64,000 bases of DNA, taken from Gimesia aquarii (GTDB lineage Bacteria; Planctomycetota; Planctomycetia; Planctomycetales; Planctomycetaceae). The stretch is taken from positions 4,291,800 to 4,355,799 of the forward strand of contig NZ_CP037920.1 in NCBI RefSeq assembly GCF_007748195.1, in the 5' to 3' direction. The notes beneath the pieces are model-generated. The model was not told the origin of the DNA. It saw only the letters and a list, made by a program, of their open reading frames with translations, and did not search any database. Below, piece after piece: positions 37,654-47,277 of the stretch (its first letter is position 1; each line of letters starts with the position of its first letter). A program made the position numbers and the translations under genes.

Positions 37654-38721
37654 ATGGCTTCGATGAATGTTCAGGTTAATTCGTCTCTTTCCCGCTGGCA
37701 GACTCTGGCTGACCAGGTTTTGTCCGGTTACCAGATAACCCGCTCCGAAGGTTTGGAAATATTAAATGCGTCTGATGACGAATTATTGGAAATGCTGGCA
37801 GCAACTTTTCGGATTCGAAAGCAATATTTCGGGAAACAGGTACAGCTCTATTACCTTAAAAACGCCAAAAGTGGTCTCTGTCCCGAAGATTGTGGTTATT
37901 GTTCACAGGCGCGTGGCTCACAAGCAGAGATCCCCAAGTACCGAATGCTGAACGAAGAAAAGTTGATGGATGGAGCCAAAGCCGCTGATGAAGCCAAAGC
38001 GGGAACTTACTGCATTGTTGCCAGTGGACGCGGCCCGACTGACAAAGAAGTAGAACACGTGGCTTCCGTCGTTGAGAAAATCAAGTCCACTTATGACTTG
38101 CGTATTTGCTGCTGTCTGGGGCTGTTAAACGAAGATCAGGCTCAACGTCTTCAGCAGGCAGGCGTGAATCGCATCAATCATAATCTCAACACCAGCCGCG
38201 ACTATTATGACAAAATCTGTTCGACACATACCTATGAAGACCGTATACAAACACTAAAAGTCGCCCGTGATGCAGGTATGGAACTCTGTAGTGGACTCAT
38301 TGTGGGAATGGGCGAAACTCCCGAAGATATCGTCGACACGACATTCGAACTGCGTAATTTGGAGCCTAAGTCAATTCCGGTGAATTTCCTGAACTCGATT
38401 GAAGGTACTTCACTCGAAGCAGTCGATGAACTTGATCCTCGCTATTGCCTGAAGGCGCTCTGTCTCTTCAGAATGGCCAACCCGGCCTCAGAAATTCGAA
38501 TCGCCGGTGGTAGAGAAGTTAATCTGCGTTCTATGCAGGCCATGGGCTTATATGCAGCAAACTCGATATTTGTGAGCGATTATCTTACCACGAAAGGCCA
38601 GTCTGCAGATGCGGACTACGAAATGATTGCCGACCTCGGTTTCGAAGTCATCATTTCTGGCCACGAGGTGGAAGCCGGTAGCGAACCTCCCAAACTCGCT
38701 GCCCAAAGCGAATCCTGTTAA
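37654..38721 (+). CDS. bioB: biotin synthase (radical SAM)
   Basis: BioB inserts sulfur into dethiobiotin. The radical-SAM cluster is 'GLCPEDCGYCSQ' with Cys76, Cys80 and Cys83. The [2Fe-2S] ligands follow in 'LRICCCLGLL' and 'NLNTSRDYY', and 'GGREVNLRSM' is the Arg-containing end motif. From the ATG at 37654 the protein has 355 residues; an ATG at 37663 is also possible, and a GTG at 37606 begins a longer frame without support. The start is uncertain because no clear ribosome-binding site is seen. No other bio genes are in the window. shc follows after 196 bases. Confidence 0.95.
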   Translation: MASMNVQVNSSLSRWQTLADQVLSGYQITRSEGLEILNASDDELLEMLAATFRIRKQYFGKQVQLYYLKNAKSGLCPEDCGYCSQARGSQAEIPKYRMLNEEKLMDGAKAADEAKAGTYCIVASGRGPTDKEVEHVASVVEKIKSTYDLRICCCLGLLNEDQAQRLQQAGVNRINHNLNTSRDYYDKICSTHTYEDRIQTLKVARDAGMELCSGLIVGMGETPEDIVDTTFELRNLEPKSIPVNFLNSIEGTSLEAVDELDPRYCLKALCLFRMANPASEIRIAGGREVNLRSMQAMGLYAANSIFVSDYLTTKGQSADADYEMIADLGFEVIISGHEVEAGSEPPKLAAQSESC

Positions 38722-38917
38722 CTTAACAGGTCCAGGTAAAGTTCCCGTTTCTTTCTAATCTCAAACCCCTTATGAGGATTGAGGTTGTACGAAAACCAAT
38801 ACATCTCTAAGATCCTGGTTTCGAAATGGGGTGCGCATAGACTCTCAGCTCTTGCTGAAAAATACCCCAAATTCAAGGAATGGAATCCTTTGTAAATCAA
38901 GTCAGGGAGCACCTGAA

Positions 38918-41071
38918 ATGAATTCAGGCAGACTAAGAGCCAGCGACCTTACCGGTAGCACGGCGGACGGCCACCAAACGCCCACCTTCAAAATTTTTCC
39001 CAGTACGGAAGCCGCTCCTTTTGATCACCCAGAAAATCTGCTGAAAGGTATTGCGCGATCTCGAGACTATCTCCTTTCACTACAACATGATGATGGATAT
39101 TGGGTCGGAGAATTGGAAGGTGACTCGATCCTGGAATCGGAATACATTCTACTCTTGGCGTTTCTGGGAAAACAAAACTCTGAGGATGCAATACAAGCTG
39201 CAAACCATTTGATGGATACACAAATGCCTGAAGGCGGTTGGAACATGTATCCGGAAGGTCCCATCGAAATCAGTGCTTCGGTCAAAGCCTATTTTGCACT
39301 CAAGCTGACAGGACATTCGCCAGAAGCAGATTATATGCAACGTGCCTGCAGCGCGATCCTTGCAGCGGGAGGAGTCGAAGCCGTCAATAGTTTTACCCGC
39401 TATTATCTCGCTTTGCTGGGAGTGATTCCCTATGCAGCATGCCCGGCAGTCCCACCAGAACTGATGCTGATTCCACGTTGGATGCCTTTTAATATTTTTG
39501 AGATGTCGGCCTGGTCACGCACGATTCTGGTCCCGCTTAGTATTCTATGGGCTTATCGTCCTTCGATTTCACTCGCACCAGAGCAGGGGATTACCGAGTT
39601 GTTTACAGGTAATCCTGGAGAATATCCAAAGTTCATGCCAAAGTCGGAAGCCCTCGATTCGCTCAAACAAAAAACCTGGATCAACTGGCATCGGGTATTC
39701 CAGTTCGTAGATCAGGGAATCAAAGTTATAGAAAATTGGGGAATCAAACCACTTCGCAACAAAGCCGTCAACAAAGCCCATCAATGGATGAAGGCCCGTT
39801 TCGAATTGAGCGATGGACTGGGCGCGATTTTTCCGCCTATTATCTGGACTGTGATTGCGTTGAAATGCCTGGGAGAAGAAGAGACCAGTCCTGATATCCA
39901 GCGTGCATTACGCGAGTTGAAAAAACTACAGATTCGCGAGGGAGATCGCATCCGCCTGCAACCCTGCAAATCCCCTGTCTGGGATACTGCTCTCAGTACC
40001 ATCGCCTTGCGGGAAGCGGGAGTTTCTAATCGACATCCAGCAATTCGAAAATGTGTTACATGGTTGCTTTCTCAGGAAGCCAAACAACCGGGAGACTGGA
40101 TTAACTCCAGCCAATCAAAAACTCCCGGTGGTTGGTATTTTGAATTTAATAATGAGTTTTACCCCGATGTGGATGATACAGCCATGGTCATCATGGCACT
40201 CCGCCGCTGTATGCCTAAAACATTAAAGAATGATCGTTGGCTGACCGACTTTCTGGTAACACCGGAATGGAATCCCTATGACGAAAATACAAACACCGAA
40301 GCCATTATTACCGGGCGAAGTGAGTCCCGGGAGCAAGCCTACGCTGATCTGGATCTCTTACAGCCAATGATTAGTGCCATCCAACGTGGGGTCCACTGGA
40401 TTTTGGGTATGCAAAATAAAGATGGAGGCTGGGGGGCTTTTGATCGCGATAATAACCGGGAATTGTTCACACAGGTTCCTTTCGCTGACCATAATGCAAT
40501 GGTCGATCCCAGTACCGCCGATCTAACGGCGCGTGTTCTGGAAGCCTTTGCTGATGTTCAACTCCCCATCGGACACCCTGCCTCTCAAAGCGCGATCGAA
40601 TATGTATGGAGCGAACAGGAAGAGGACCATTGCTGGTATGGCCGCTGGGGTGTCAATTATTTATATGGAACCTGGCAAGCCATTACAGGACTGACTCAAA
40701 TAGGAATTCCTGAAGATGACCCTCGGATCGTCCGTGCTGTGGGATGGATCAAGTCAAAACAGCAACCATCGGGTGGCTGGGGTGAAACAGCAGACAGCTA
40801 TGCAGACCCTTCCTTACGCGGGCAGGGAACTGTCACGCCTTCACAGACTGCCTGGGCTTTAATGGGATTAATGGCAGCCGGTGAAATTGATTCCGCGGCG
40901 GTAAGACGTGGCATCCACTTTTTAATCGATGCGCAAAATGAAGATGGAAACTGGGACGAAGAACCATTTACAGGAACCGGATTTCCCAAAGTGTTCTATC
41001 TCAAATATCACCTCTATCGCACTTACTTTCCTTTGATGGCACTGGCTCGATTCGAGCGTTTACGACGCTGA
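38918..41071 (+). CDS. shc: squalene-hopene cyclase
   Basis: SHC cyclises squalene to hopene or hopanol on the cytoplasmic membrane. The catalytic 'DVDDTA' is at residues 417-422, and repeated QW motifs ('QHDDGYWVGEL', 'MPEGGWNMYPEG', 'QNKDGGWGAFDRDN', 'PSGGWGETADSY', 'NEDGNWDEEPF') support the two-domain alpha-barrel. 'GRWGVNYLYGTW' is also typical. I start at the ATG at 38918, preceded by CAGGGAG 8 bases upstream, giving 717 residues; an upstream GTG at 38831 has no ribosome-binding site. Length is normal. No other hpn genes are in the window, so the hopanoid pathway is split. Confidence 0.96.
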   Translation: MNSGRLRASDLTGSTADGHQTPTFKIFPSTEAAPFDHPENLLKGIARSRDYLLSLQHDDGYWVGELEGDSILESEYILLLAFLGKQNSEDAIQAANHLMDTQMPEGGWNMYPEGPIEISASVKAYFALKLTGHSPEADYMQRACSAILAAGGVEAVNSFTRYYLALLGVIPYAACPAVPPELMLIPRWMPFNIFEMSAWSRTILVPLSILWAYRPSISLAPEQGITELFTGNPGEYPKFMPKSEALDSLKQKTWINWHRVFQFVDQGIKVIENWGIKPLRNKAVNKAHQWMKARFELSDGLGAIFPPIIWTVIALKCLGEEETSPDIQRALRELKKLQIREGDRIRLQPCKSPVWDTALSTIALREAGVSNRHPAIRKCVTWLLSQEAKQPGDWINSSQSKTPGGWYFEFNNEFYPDVDDTAMVIMALRRCMPKTLKNDRWLTDFLVTPEWNPYDENTNTEAIITGRSESREQAYADLDLLQPMISAIQRGVHWILGMQNKDGGWGAFDRDNNRELFTQVPFADHNAMVDPSTADLTARVLEAFADVQLPIGHPASQSAIEYVWSEQEEDHCWYGRWGVNYLYGTWQAITGLTQIGIPEDDPRIVRAVGWIKSKQQPSGGWGETADSYADPSLRGQGTVTPSQTAWALMGLMAAGEIDSAAVRRGIHFLIDAQNEDGNWDEEPFTGTGFPKVFYLKYHLYRTYFPLMALARFERLRR

Positions 41072-41392
41072 TTTCTCTCTACAGTCTCTGCCTTTTTTTA
41101 GTAGTGTTTTTTCTTATGCACAGAACGTCACGTTCGTGCAAAAAACGAAACATTCACAAATTTTTAATAAAAAAACACCCTATAAAAAAGGGTTAAAAGG
41201 CAACTTACTACACACAACAGCACTACGAAAAAAATATTTTTAGTTTTTTTTAAACTAAGTTTATTCCGTTCTTGTTTCCTCTTCATGACAGGTGTAATTT
41301 CTGGCCTGCTCGAACTCACTCTTGATTCTAAAGAGTAGCTGTAAGCTTTTTCGCAGGCACCCTCTAAACCCATAGTTTCACTGGAGTCTTAA
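41072..41392 (+). other. intergenic region before the second DUF1559 gene
   Basis: 321 bases with an inverted repeat at 41118-41139 and several T- and A-runs (TTTTTTT near 41093, A-runs near 41170 and 41230). No clear rho-independent terminator follows shc. The promoter of the DUF1559 gene presumably lies in the AT-rich 41160-41270 stretch. Confidence 0.45.
41118..41139. repeat. inverted repeat upstream of the second DUF1559 gene
   Basis: GCAC-A-GAACGT, one central base C, then ACGTTC-GTGC: two 10-base arms with a single extra base in the left arm. No U-run follows on the plus strand. It could be an operator or an RNA hairpin between shc and the DUF1559 gene. Confidence 0.45.
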
Positions 41393-42364
41393 ATGAAGAG
41401 ATGTACTGGAACCTCTAAGCGCGGGTTCACGCTAATCGAACTACTTGTCGTCATTGCAATCATCGCGATTCTGATTGCATTACTTCTCCCGGCAGTGCAG
41501 CAGGCTAGAGAAGCAGCCCGCCGTTCAAACTGCAAAAACAATTTGAAGCAAATTGGATTGGCTCTCCACAACTACCACGAAACATTTAGTATCTTCCCTC
41601 CGGGATATGTAGGTACTGGTGCTGCTGCTCAGAATCCAAATCTGATTGCCTGGTCAGCCATGATTTTGCCATTCATTGATCAAGCCCCTTTGTATAACCA
41701 AATTAGTTCTACCATGTTCCACAATCCTGGTACAGGTGGGTGGTTGACTGTAGCGAATGTAACTCCTGATAACGCAGCAACGACACAGGCAAAGACAATT
41801 ATCCCATTTTATAACTGTCCATCAGACCCTATGGGCGGACGAAACACGGATCGTCCTAGTCCAGCTCCCGGAAACCACTCTTGGGGTAAATCAAATTATC
41901 CAGCAGTGAGAAATTCAGTTTACTGGAATACAACCCCATCAACACCTGTGGCTGCGACTGTTCAAGCGTCTTTTGGAAACAGTGACAGGACAGTACGTTT
42001 TCGCGATATGACAGATGGTACAAGTAACATTATCATGGTTGGTGAGAGAGCAACACTCGACTCTACCAATCCAGTCATTAATCGAACTGGAGCAATTTGG
42101 GTTGGTTTTCATGTTGATGGAGATGTTAATACGAATGACCTGAATTCGATTTCTGGTACAGCATCCAGCGCTAACAGCTCTGGTCCTTTAACAGCTGAAC
42201 TTATCAATCAAGCAGGTGAAAATGCAATGAGTAGTCCACATGTGGGTGGATGCCACTTCTTGATGGGTGACGGAAAAGTTCGATTCATCAGTGAAAACAT
42301 CAACGGTGACACCTACACTTGGCTTGCCGGTATTAACGATGGTCGTGTCATTGGTGAATTCTAA
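41393..42364 (+). CDS. DUF1559 protein with type IV prepilin-like N-terminus (second copy)
   Basis: A 323-residue protein of the same family as the one at 17358. The N-terminus is '[32 protein letters not shown]', cleavage expected after the Gly of KRG, then '[17 protein letters not shown]'. The C-terminus has '[21 protein letters not shown]' and ends 'GRVIGEF', closely matching the other copy's 'GEVVGEF'. The central regions differ. TGGAGTC precedes the ATG. A strong terminator follows at 42427, so it is a single-gene transcript. Confidence 0.94.
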   Translation: MKRCTGTSKRGFTLIELLVVIAIIAILIALLLPAVQQAREAARRSNCKNNLKQIGLALHNYHETFSIFPPGYVGTGAAAQNPNLIAWSAMILPFIDQAPLYNQISSTMFHNPGTGGWLTVANVTPDNAATTQAKTIIPFYNCPSDPMGGRNTDRPSPAPGNHSWGKSNYPAVRNSVYWNTTPSTPVAATVQASFGNSDRTVRFRDMTDGTSNIIMVGERATLDSTNPVINRTGAIWVGFHVDGDVNTNDLNSISGTASSANSSGPLTAELINQAGENAMSSPHVGGCHFLMGDGKVRFISENINGDTYTWLAGINDGRVIGEF

Positions 42365-42738
42365 TGCAAAACTGACACTTTAAACTTTGTTCCAGCTAAA
42401 TTTTAGCATCTGAACAAAAATCACAAACAGGCAGAATCTCAACACGCAACCCGTTGAGATTTCTGCCTGTTTTGTTTTGATCTTAGCGTGAAATGCAATC
42501 TGTAAGTGTAATCCAAATCCCTCCCAATAAAACTCTTCTTGCACACATCAAGGATATCAGATATGGTTCCCTGTTGGCTCACACTCATGATCTACAGCAA
42601 GCGTCCTTAAAATTGAGTCAAAACAAATTCTTCAGTGCCATTGGATTGGAGTTGTTTTCCACCCTCTCTCTGTAGAATACTGATTTCAATGTACGCGAAT
42701 GAATTTCGCCGATTGAACGTTCCCATGGAAGGGCGCAT
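42365..42738 (+). other. intergenic region between DUF1559 terminator and the MoxR-type cluster
   Basis: After the terminator (42427-42480) about 260 bases remain, enough for the promoter of the eight-gene cluster. A 60-codon frame at 42493-42675 has no ribosome-binding site or family features and is rejected. Confidence 0.4.
42427..42480 (+). terminator. rho-independent terminator after the second DUF1559 gene
   Basis: A 17-bp stem, 42427-42443 with 42453-42470, has one bulged T and a 9-base loop, and is followed by TTTGTTTTG. It separates the DUF1559 transcript from the downstream cluster. Confidence 0.9.
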
Positions 42739-45348
42739 ATGCAAAGAGTGCAGAGTTTACGATTCTGGATTGATTACACCATTCCACTTCTGCACCAGCT
42801 TTCTACTTATAAACTCCGTCCCCTCTGTCAACTTCTGTTATCACTTTGTTTGATCGTTGCCTACTCTGCAATCCCTGGATTTTCTTACGCCTCAGAGATT
42901 GAGAGTTGCGAACGATTATTAATTACTGGCCAATATGAAAAATGCATTGCAACCGCTAAAACTGCCATCACCCAAAAAGCATATGGCTCAGAATGGCCTG
43001 CACTCAAAGCACAAGCTGAGCTAGCCGTTGGACAATACGTTGAAGCCAGACAAACAATTGATGCCGGCCTCAAACGCTATTCCTGGAGCCTGCCACTTAG
43101 ACTGTTAGCTTATGAAATCTATCGATTGAATAATCAACACGATGAGGCCTTCGTGTTCTTAAACAGCATGCATGAACTCGCCAATCGCTCTGCCTGGCGT
43201 TATACCGACGCCGATAGCCTGGTCGCATTGGGACAAGCTTCATTATTGAAAAATGTTGATCCGGGAGAAGTGCTTGAGTCATTTTACGATCGTGCGATCA
43301 AAGAATATCCTACTCATCGAAATGCGTATCTGGCCAGTGGGAGCCTGGCATTAGCTAAGAACGACTTTGTTTTGGCACAAGAAACATTTCAAACGGCATT
43401 GAAACACATTCCTAATGACGCCGACCTTCTATTTGGTCTGGCGATGTCAATACAACGTTCAAATCCGGAACGTTCACAAAAACTACTCATTCAGGTACTC
43501 AACTCAAATCCTAACCATATCCCCACACAGCTACATCAAGTTTCCCAGTTGATTCACTCTGAACAATACGATGACGCTAAAAAGCAACTGGATCAAATTT
43601 TGTTAATCAACCGACATCTGGCAGAGGCTTGGTCCTATCTGACAATTATCGCCCATCTGGAAAATCAATCTGATGCTGAAACCGCTTATTACTGGCAGGC
43701 ATTAAGTCACCACGATCAAAATCCCGAAGTCGACTATCTCATTGGAAAAAAGCTATCTGAACACTATCGGTTTCAAGAAGGAGCCGCATATCAACGTCAG
43801 GCTCTTGAGAAAGACTCGAATTTCCTTCCAGCGCGGATCCAATTGGCACAAGACGAACTTCGTCTGGGAAAAGAAGTCAGTGGTTGGGAGCATGCACTGC
43901 AAGCCCATCAACAAGATGGGTACGATACAACGACGTTCAACCTGCTGGAACTGAAAGACCAATTGGCAAAATTCAAAACACTGGAAGATGATTATTTTGT
44001 CATCCGTATGGAATCGAAAGAAGCTGACGTCTACGGCCAGGAGGTCATCAAGCTCTTACACGAAGCGCGAGAAGTACTTTGCCAAAAATATGATTTCAAA
44101 CTCAAAGATAAAATCACCGTCGAAATCTTTCCCGATCCCGACGATTTTGCCGTACGTACATTTGGAATGCCTGCCGTCTCCGGCTATCTGGGGGTCTGCT
44201 TCGGAAAAGTGATCACCGCGAACAGCCCTGCGTCTCAGTCAGAGAACCCCACTAACTGGCAGTCTGTCTTATGGCATGAATTCTGTCATGTTGTTACTTT
44301 AGAACTTACAAAAAACAAAATGCCGCGCTGGATCAGTGAAGGCATTTCTGTTTATGAAGAACGGCAAAAAAATCCCCGTTGGGGTGAGACCATGATTCCT
44401 GAATACCGGGAGATGATTCTCAAAGGGGAAGCTACACCAATAAGTGAATTAAGCAGTGCGTTTCTAAGCCCCAAAAGCGGCATGCACATTCAGTTCGCAT
44501 ACTATCAATCCTCGATTGTTGTTGAATACCTGATCGAACAATTCGGATTTGAAGCCTTAAAACAAATTTTAAATGATCTACGTGTTGGAATTCCCATTAA
44601 TGTCTCCATTGAACGACGTACAAAGACTCTGGGAGAGCTGGAACAGGAATTCGCGATCTACATAAAAGAGAAGGCCCGGAATTTTGGGCCTTCTATCGAT
44701 TGGTCAGAACAGAATTTGACTGCTCTGATGAGTGATGATACACAGCGATTTGAGGAATGGATTCGCCAACACCCCCATCACTTCAAAGGTCTCATGGCAT
44801 ATGCTCAGGTACTTGAAGAAGAGAATCGACTGAAAGAACTTGAAGTGGTATTGAGGAAACTGATTCAACTCTATCCTCACTATACGGGATCAGATAATGC
44901 CAGTGAGAAATTGGCGAAACTCTTTAGACAACAAAAACGTTTTGATCAGGAACAGAAATTTCTTGAGCAATACGCGAAAATTGATCCCAATGCCCTGAAT
45001 GTCTTTCATCGACTCAGTGAACTGTATCAGAGGTCGAAAAACTGGCCCGCAGTTTACAAAACAGCCCAACAGGCGCACGCAATCAATCCACTCTACCAAG
45101 AATCTCAACAGGCGCTTGCTAAAGCCTGTATCGAACTGAAACGACAGCAGGAAGCCATCAACGCTTATCGCGCCATTTTGGTGCTCAATCCGCACAATAA
45201 GGCAGAAGCTCATTATCAACTTGCCCGTTTACTGAAACAAAATGATTTCCAACTGGCAAAACGACACACACTCATTGCACTCGAAGAGGCTCCTCGTTTC
45301 CGAAAGGCGCATCAACTATTACTCGAACTGACAACGAACAAACCTTAA
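42739..45348 (+). CDS. TPR-repeat zinc metallopeptidase (peptidase MA/gluzincin-like), exported
   Basis: An 869-residue protein. The N-terminal ~55 residues hold a hydrophobic segment (LLLSLCLIVAYSAIPGFSYA), probably a signal with a long n-region. TPR-like helical repeats fill about 60-400 and again 650-869 ('AEAHYQLARLLKQNDFQLAK'). Between them is a gluzincin domain with the zinc motif 'HEFCH' (His513, Glu514, His517) and a third ligand Glu534 in 'RWISEGISVYEE', as in peptidase MA-like proteins. 'FAYYQSSIVVEYLIEQFG' follows. It is the first gene of the plus-strand cluster, 54 bases before the DUF4159 gene. Protease activity is inferred from motifs; substrate unknown. Confidence 0.85.
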   Translation: MQRVQSLRFWIDYTIPLLHQLSTYKLRPLCQLLLSLCLIVAYSAIPGFSYASEIESCERLLITGQYEKCIATAKTAITQKAYGSEWPALKAQAELAVGQYVEARQTIDAGLKRYSWSLPLRLLAYEIYRLNNQHDEAFVFLNSMHELANRSAWRYTDADSLVALGQASLLKNVDPGEVLESFYDRAIKEYPTHRNAYLASGSLALAKNDFVLAQETFQTALKHIPNDADLLFGLAMSIQRSNPERSQKLLIQVLNSNPNHIPTQLHQVSQLIHSEQYDDAKKQLDQILLINRHLAEAWSYLTIIAHLENQSDAETAYYWQALSHHDQNPEVDYLIGKKLSEHYRFQEGAAYQRQALEKDSNFLPARIQLAQDELRLGKEVSGWEHALQAHQQDGYDTTTFNLLELKDQLAKFKTLEDDYFVIRMESKEADVYGQEVIKLLHEAREVLCQKYDFKLKDKITVEIFPDPDDFAVRTFGMPAVSGYLGVCFGKVITANSPASQSENPTNWQSVLWHEFCHVVTLELTKNKMPRWISEGISVYEERQKNPRWGETMIPEYREMILKGEATPISELSSAFLSPKSGMHIQFAYYQSSIVVEYLIEQFGFEALKQILNDLRVGIPINVSIERRTKTLGELEQEFAIYIKEKARNFGPSIDWSEQNLTALMSDDTQRFEEWIRQHPHHFKGLMAYAQVLEEENRLKELEVVLRKLIQLYPHYTGSDNASEKLAKLFRQQKRFDQEQKFLEQYAKIDPNALNVFHRLSELYQRSKNWPAVYKTAQQAHAINPLYQESQQALAKACIELKRQQEAINAYRAILVLNPHNKAEAHYQLARLLKQNDFQLAKRHTLIALEEAPRFRKAHQLLLELTTNKP

Positions 45349-45402
45349 AACCATGAATACAGGTTTTGATATGGACTAATCAGACTCAAGGAGGAGCCGA
45401 CC

Positions 45403-46209
45403 ATGAGAACAAGTTTGATTTCATCAGCAGTGATCTGCGTGTCATTGATCGTGGTTACGATCTGCATTGGACAATACAGTCCGTCAATTCCCTCGGAACG
45501 AGGTGGAGTTCCGGACTGGAAAAATGACTCGGAATTCAAACATGATGTCTTCACATTTGTCCGAATCAGATATAACTCACATCAAGGCTGGCGACGCTGG
45601 GCTACCGATTACCCCGATAGTGATCTCAATTTCTCTTATCGTTTGCAGCAACTCACTTCCATGAAAGTCGACCCACAAGGACGCATTCTGGAATTGAGCG
45701 ATGAAGAACTATTCGATTACCCCTTCATCTATATGATTGAACCCGGCTCTCTGGAATTCACAGAAGAAGAAGTGACCGCCCTCAGACGTTATTTAACCAA
45801 CGGAGGGTTCATGATGGTCGACGACTTCTGGGGTGAAGCGGAATGGGATAACTTCGCATTGGAAATGAAACGCGTTTTCCCAGAACGAGACCTGGTAGAT
45901 ATTCCGCTGGAGCATCCGATTTTTCACTGCGTCTATGATCTTAAAGAAAAACCACAGGTTCCCAGTATTGGTGTAGCACAGTGGGGACGTTCTGAGGGAA
46001 TCACCTGGGAACGGGAAGATGCGAAAGAAGTTCATTATCGCGGCTTATTCGACGACCAAGGTCGTCTGATGACCGTTGTTTGCCACAATACTGATCTGGG
46101 TGATGGCTGGGAAAGAGAAGGGGAGGACAAATGGTATTTCCAAGAATTTTCGGAAAAGAAAGCCTACCCCCTGGGAATTAATATCGTCTTTTATGCAATG
46201 ACACATTGA
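45403..46209 (+). CDS. DUF4159 protein, exported
   Basis: A 268-residue protein with an N-terminal hydrophobic signal (SLISSAVICVSLIVVTICIG). The mature part is DUF4159: 'FVRIRYNSHQGWRRWATDYPDSDLN', 'YPFIYMIEPGSLEFTEEE', 'LRRYLTNGGFMMVDDFWGE' and 'YPLGINIVFYAMTH'. The fold resembles a class I glutamine amidotransferase shell without its catalytic residues. An AAGGAGGAG ribosome-binding site lies 8 bases before the ATG. DUF4159 genes are often linked to MoxR/DUF58/vWA genes, as here; the next gene is moxR after 42 bases. Confidence 0.9.
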   Translation: MRTSLISSAVICVSLIVVTICIGQYSPSIPSERGGVPDWKNDSEFKHDVFTFVRIRYNSHQGWRRWATDYPDSDLNFSYRLQQLTSMKVDPQGRILELSDEELFDYPFIYMIEPGSLEFTEEEVTALRRYLTNGGFMMVDDFWGEAEWDNFALEMKRVFPERDLVDIPLEHPIFHCVYDLKEKPQVPSIGVAQWGRSEGITWEREDAKEVHYRGLFDDQGRLMTVVCHNTDLGDGWEREGEDKWYFQEFSEKKAYPLGINIVFYAMTH

Positions 46210-46251
46210 ATGCAGCGCACGTCATTTTATCGTTTTTTCAGGAGCTGAATC

Positions 46252-47277
46252 GTGAACTTGAAACTTGTCACCCCTGAGGGCCGCAGTGAAGAAGAGCGCA
46301 TTTTCGAAATGCTGCAGAATAGTCGTCAACAGATCGACTCAGAAATTTCCAAAGCGGTCATCGGACAAAAAGAAATCATTGATCAACTTCTGATTGCTTT
46401 ATTTGCAGGAGGACACTGTCTCATTACAGGAGCCCCCGGACTTGCCAAAACATTACTGGTGAATTCACTGGCTCAGGTATTCAAATTGAAATCACAACGC
46501 ATTCAGTTCACACCAGACCTGATGCCTGCAGACATCACGGGCACAGAAATTTTAGCTGCAGATTCTCAAGACGAACAAGGATTGAAATTCGTCAAAGGAC
46601 CTGTCTTTACCAATATCCTTTTAGCCGATGAAATCAACCGGACACCTCCTAAAACTCAAGCAGCTTTATTAGAAGCAATGCAGGAAAAACAAGTCACGGT
46701 CACCGGCGTCAAGTACGAACTGGATAAACCCTTTTTTGTACTGGCAACACAAAACCCAATCGAAATGGAGGGCACCTACCCGCTACCCGAAGCGCAGCTG
46801 GACCGTTTTATGTTTAATCTGGTCATCGACTATCTTTCGGAGGATGACGAAGTCGCCGTGGTCACTCAAACCACGGCCCGCGATTCTGAACCGATTGTCC
46901 CTCTCTTCACGGGCCATGACATTCAACAGTTTCATCAATTTGTCCGCGACGTTCCGGTTGCTGAAGAGATTGTGCGTTATGCAGTTCAACTCTGTGCCGC
47001 TTCTCGTCCTCATCAGCCGGGCACTCCTGACTTTGTGAATGAATGGGTCAACTGGGGTGCTGGACTGCGAGCTGCGCAAAGCTTGATTCTCGGAGCCAAA
47101 GCACGCGCGGTCTTACGGGGTCGAGTGCACGTCACAATGGAAGACATTCAGGCGTTATTGGCGCCCGTCCTCAGACACCGCATCCTGATCAATTATCGTG
47201 CTGAAGCGGAAGGAATTACCGTCGAACAGATCGTTCAGCAATTGATTGAATCTACGAAAAGGCCTGTTGAAGCATGA
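46252..47277 (+). CDS. MoxR-family AAA+ ATPase
   Basis: MoxR ATPases act as chaperones that mature or load metal-dependent vWA proteins. Walker A is 'GAPGLAKTLL', Walker B 'LLADEINRTPPKTQAALLEAMQE', 'FVLATQNPIEMEGTYPLPEAQLDRF' holds sensor 1 and the Arg finger, and 'SLILGAKARAVLRGR' is a C-terminal MoxR feature. The 341-residue length is normal. The start is GTG with CAGGAG 7 bases upstream. It overlaps the DUF58 gene by 4 bases (ATGA), so the two are translationally coupled. Confidence 0.95.
   Translation: MNLKLVTPEGRSEEERIFEMLQNSRQQIDSEISKAVIGQKEIIDQLLIALFAGGHCLITGAPGLAKTLLVNSLAQVFKLKSQRIQFTPDLMPADITGTEILAADSQDEQGLKFVKGPVFTNILLADEINRTPPKTQAALLEAMQEKQVTVTGVKYELDKPFFVLATQNPIEMEGTYPLPEAQLDRFMFNLVIDYLSEDDEVAVVTQTTARDSEPIVPLFTGHDIQQFHQFVRDVPVAEEIVRYAVQLCAASRPHQPGTPDFVNEWVNWGAGLRAAQSLILGAKARAVLRGRVHVTMEDIQALLAPVLRHRILINYRAEAEGITVEQIVQQLIESTKRPVEA

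Noticed and set aside
42493-42675. 60-codon plus-strand frame
   Set aside because: Lies in the leader of the metallopeptidase gene with no ribosome-binding site.
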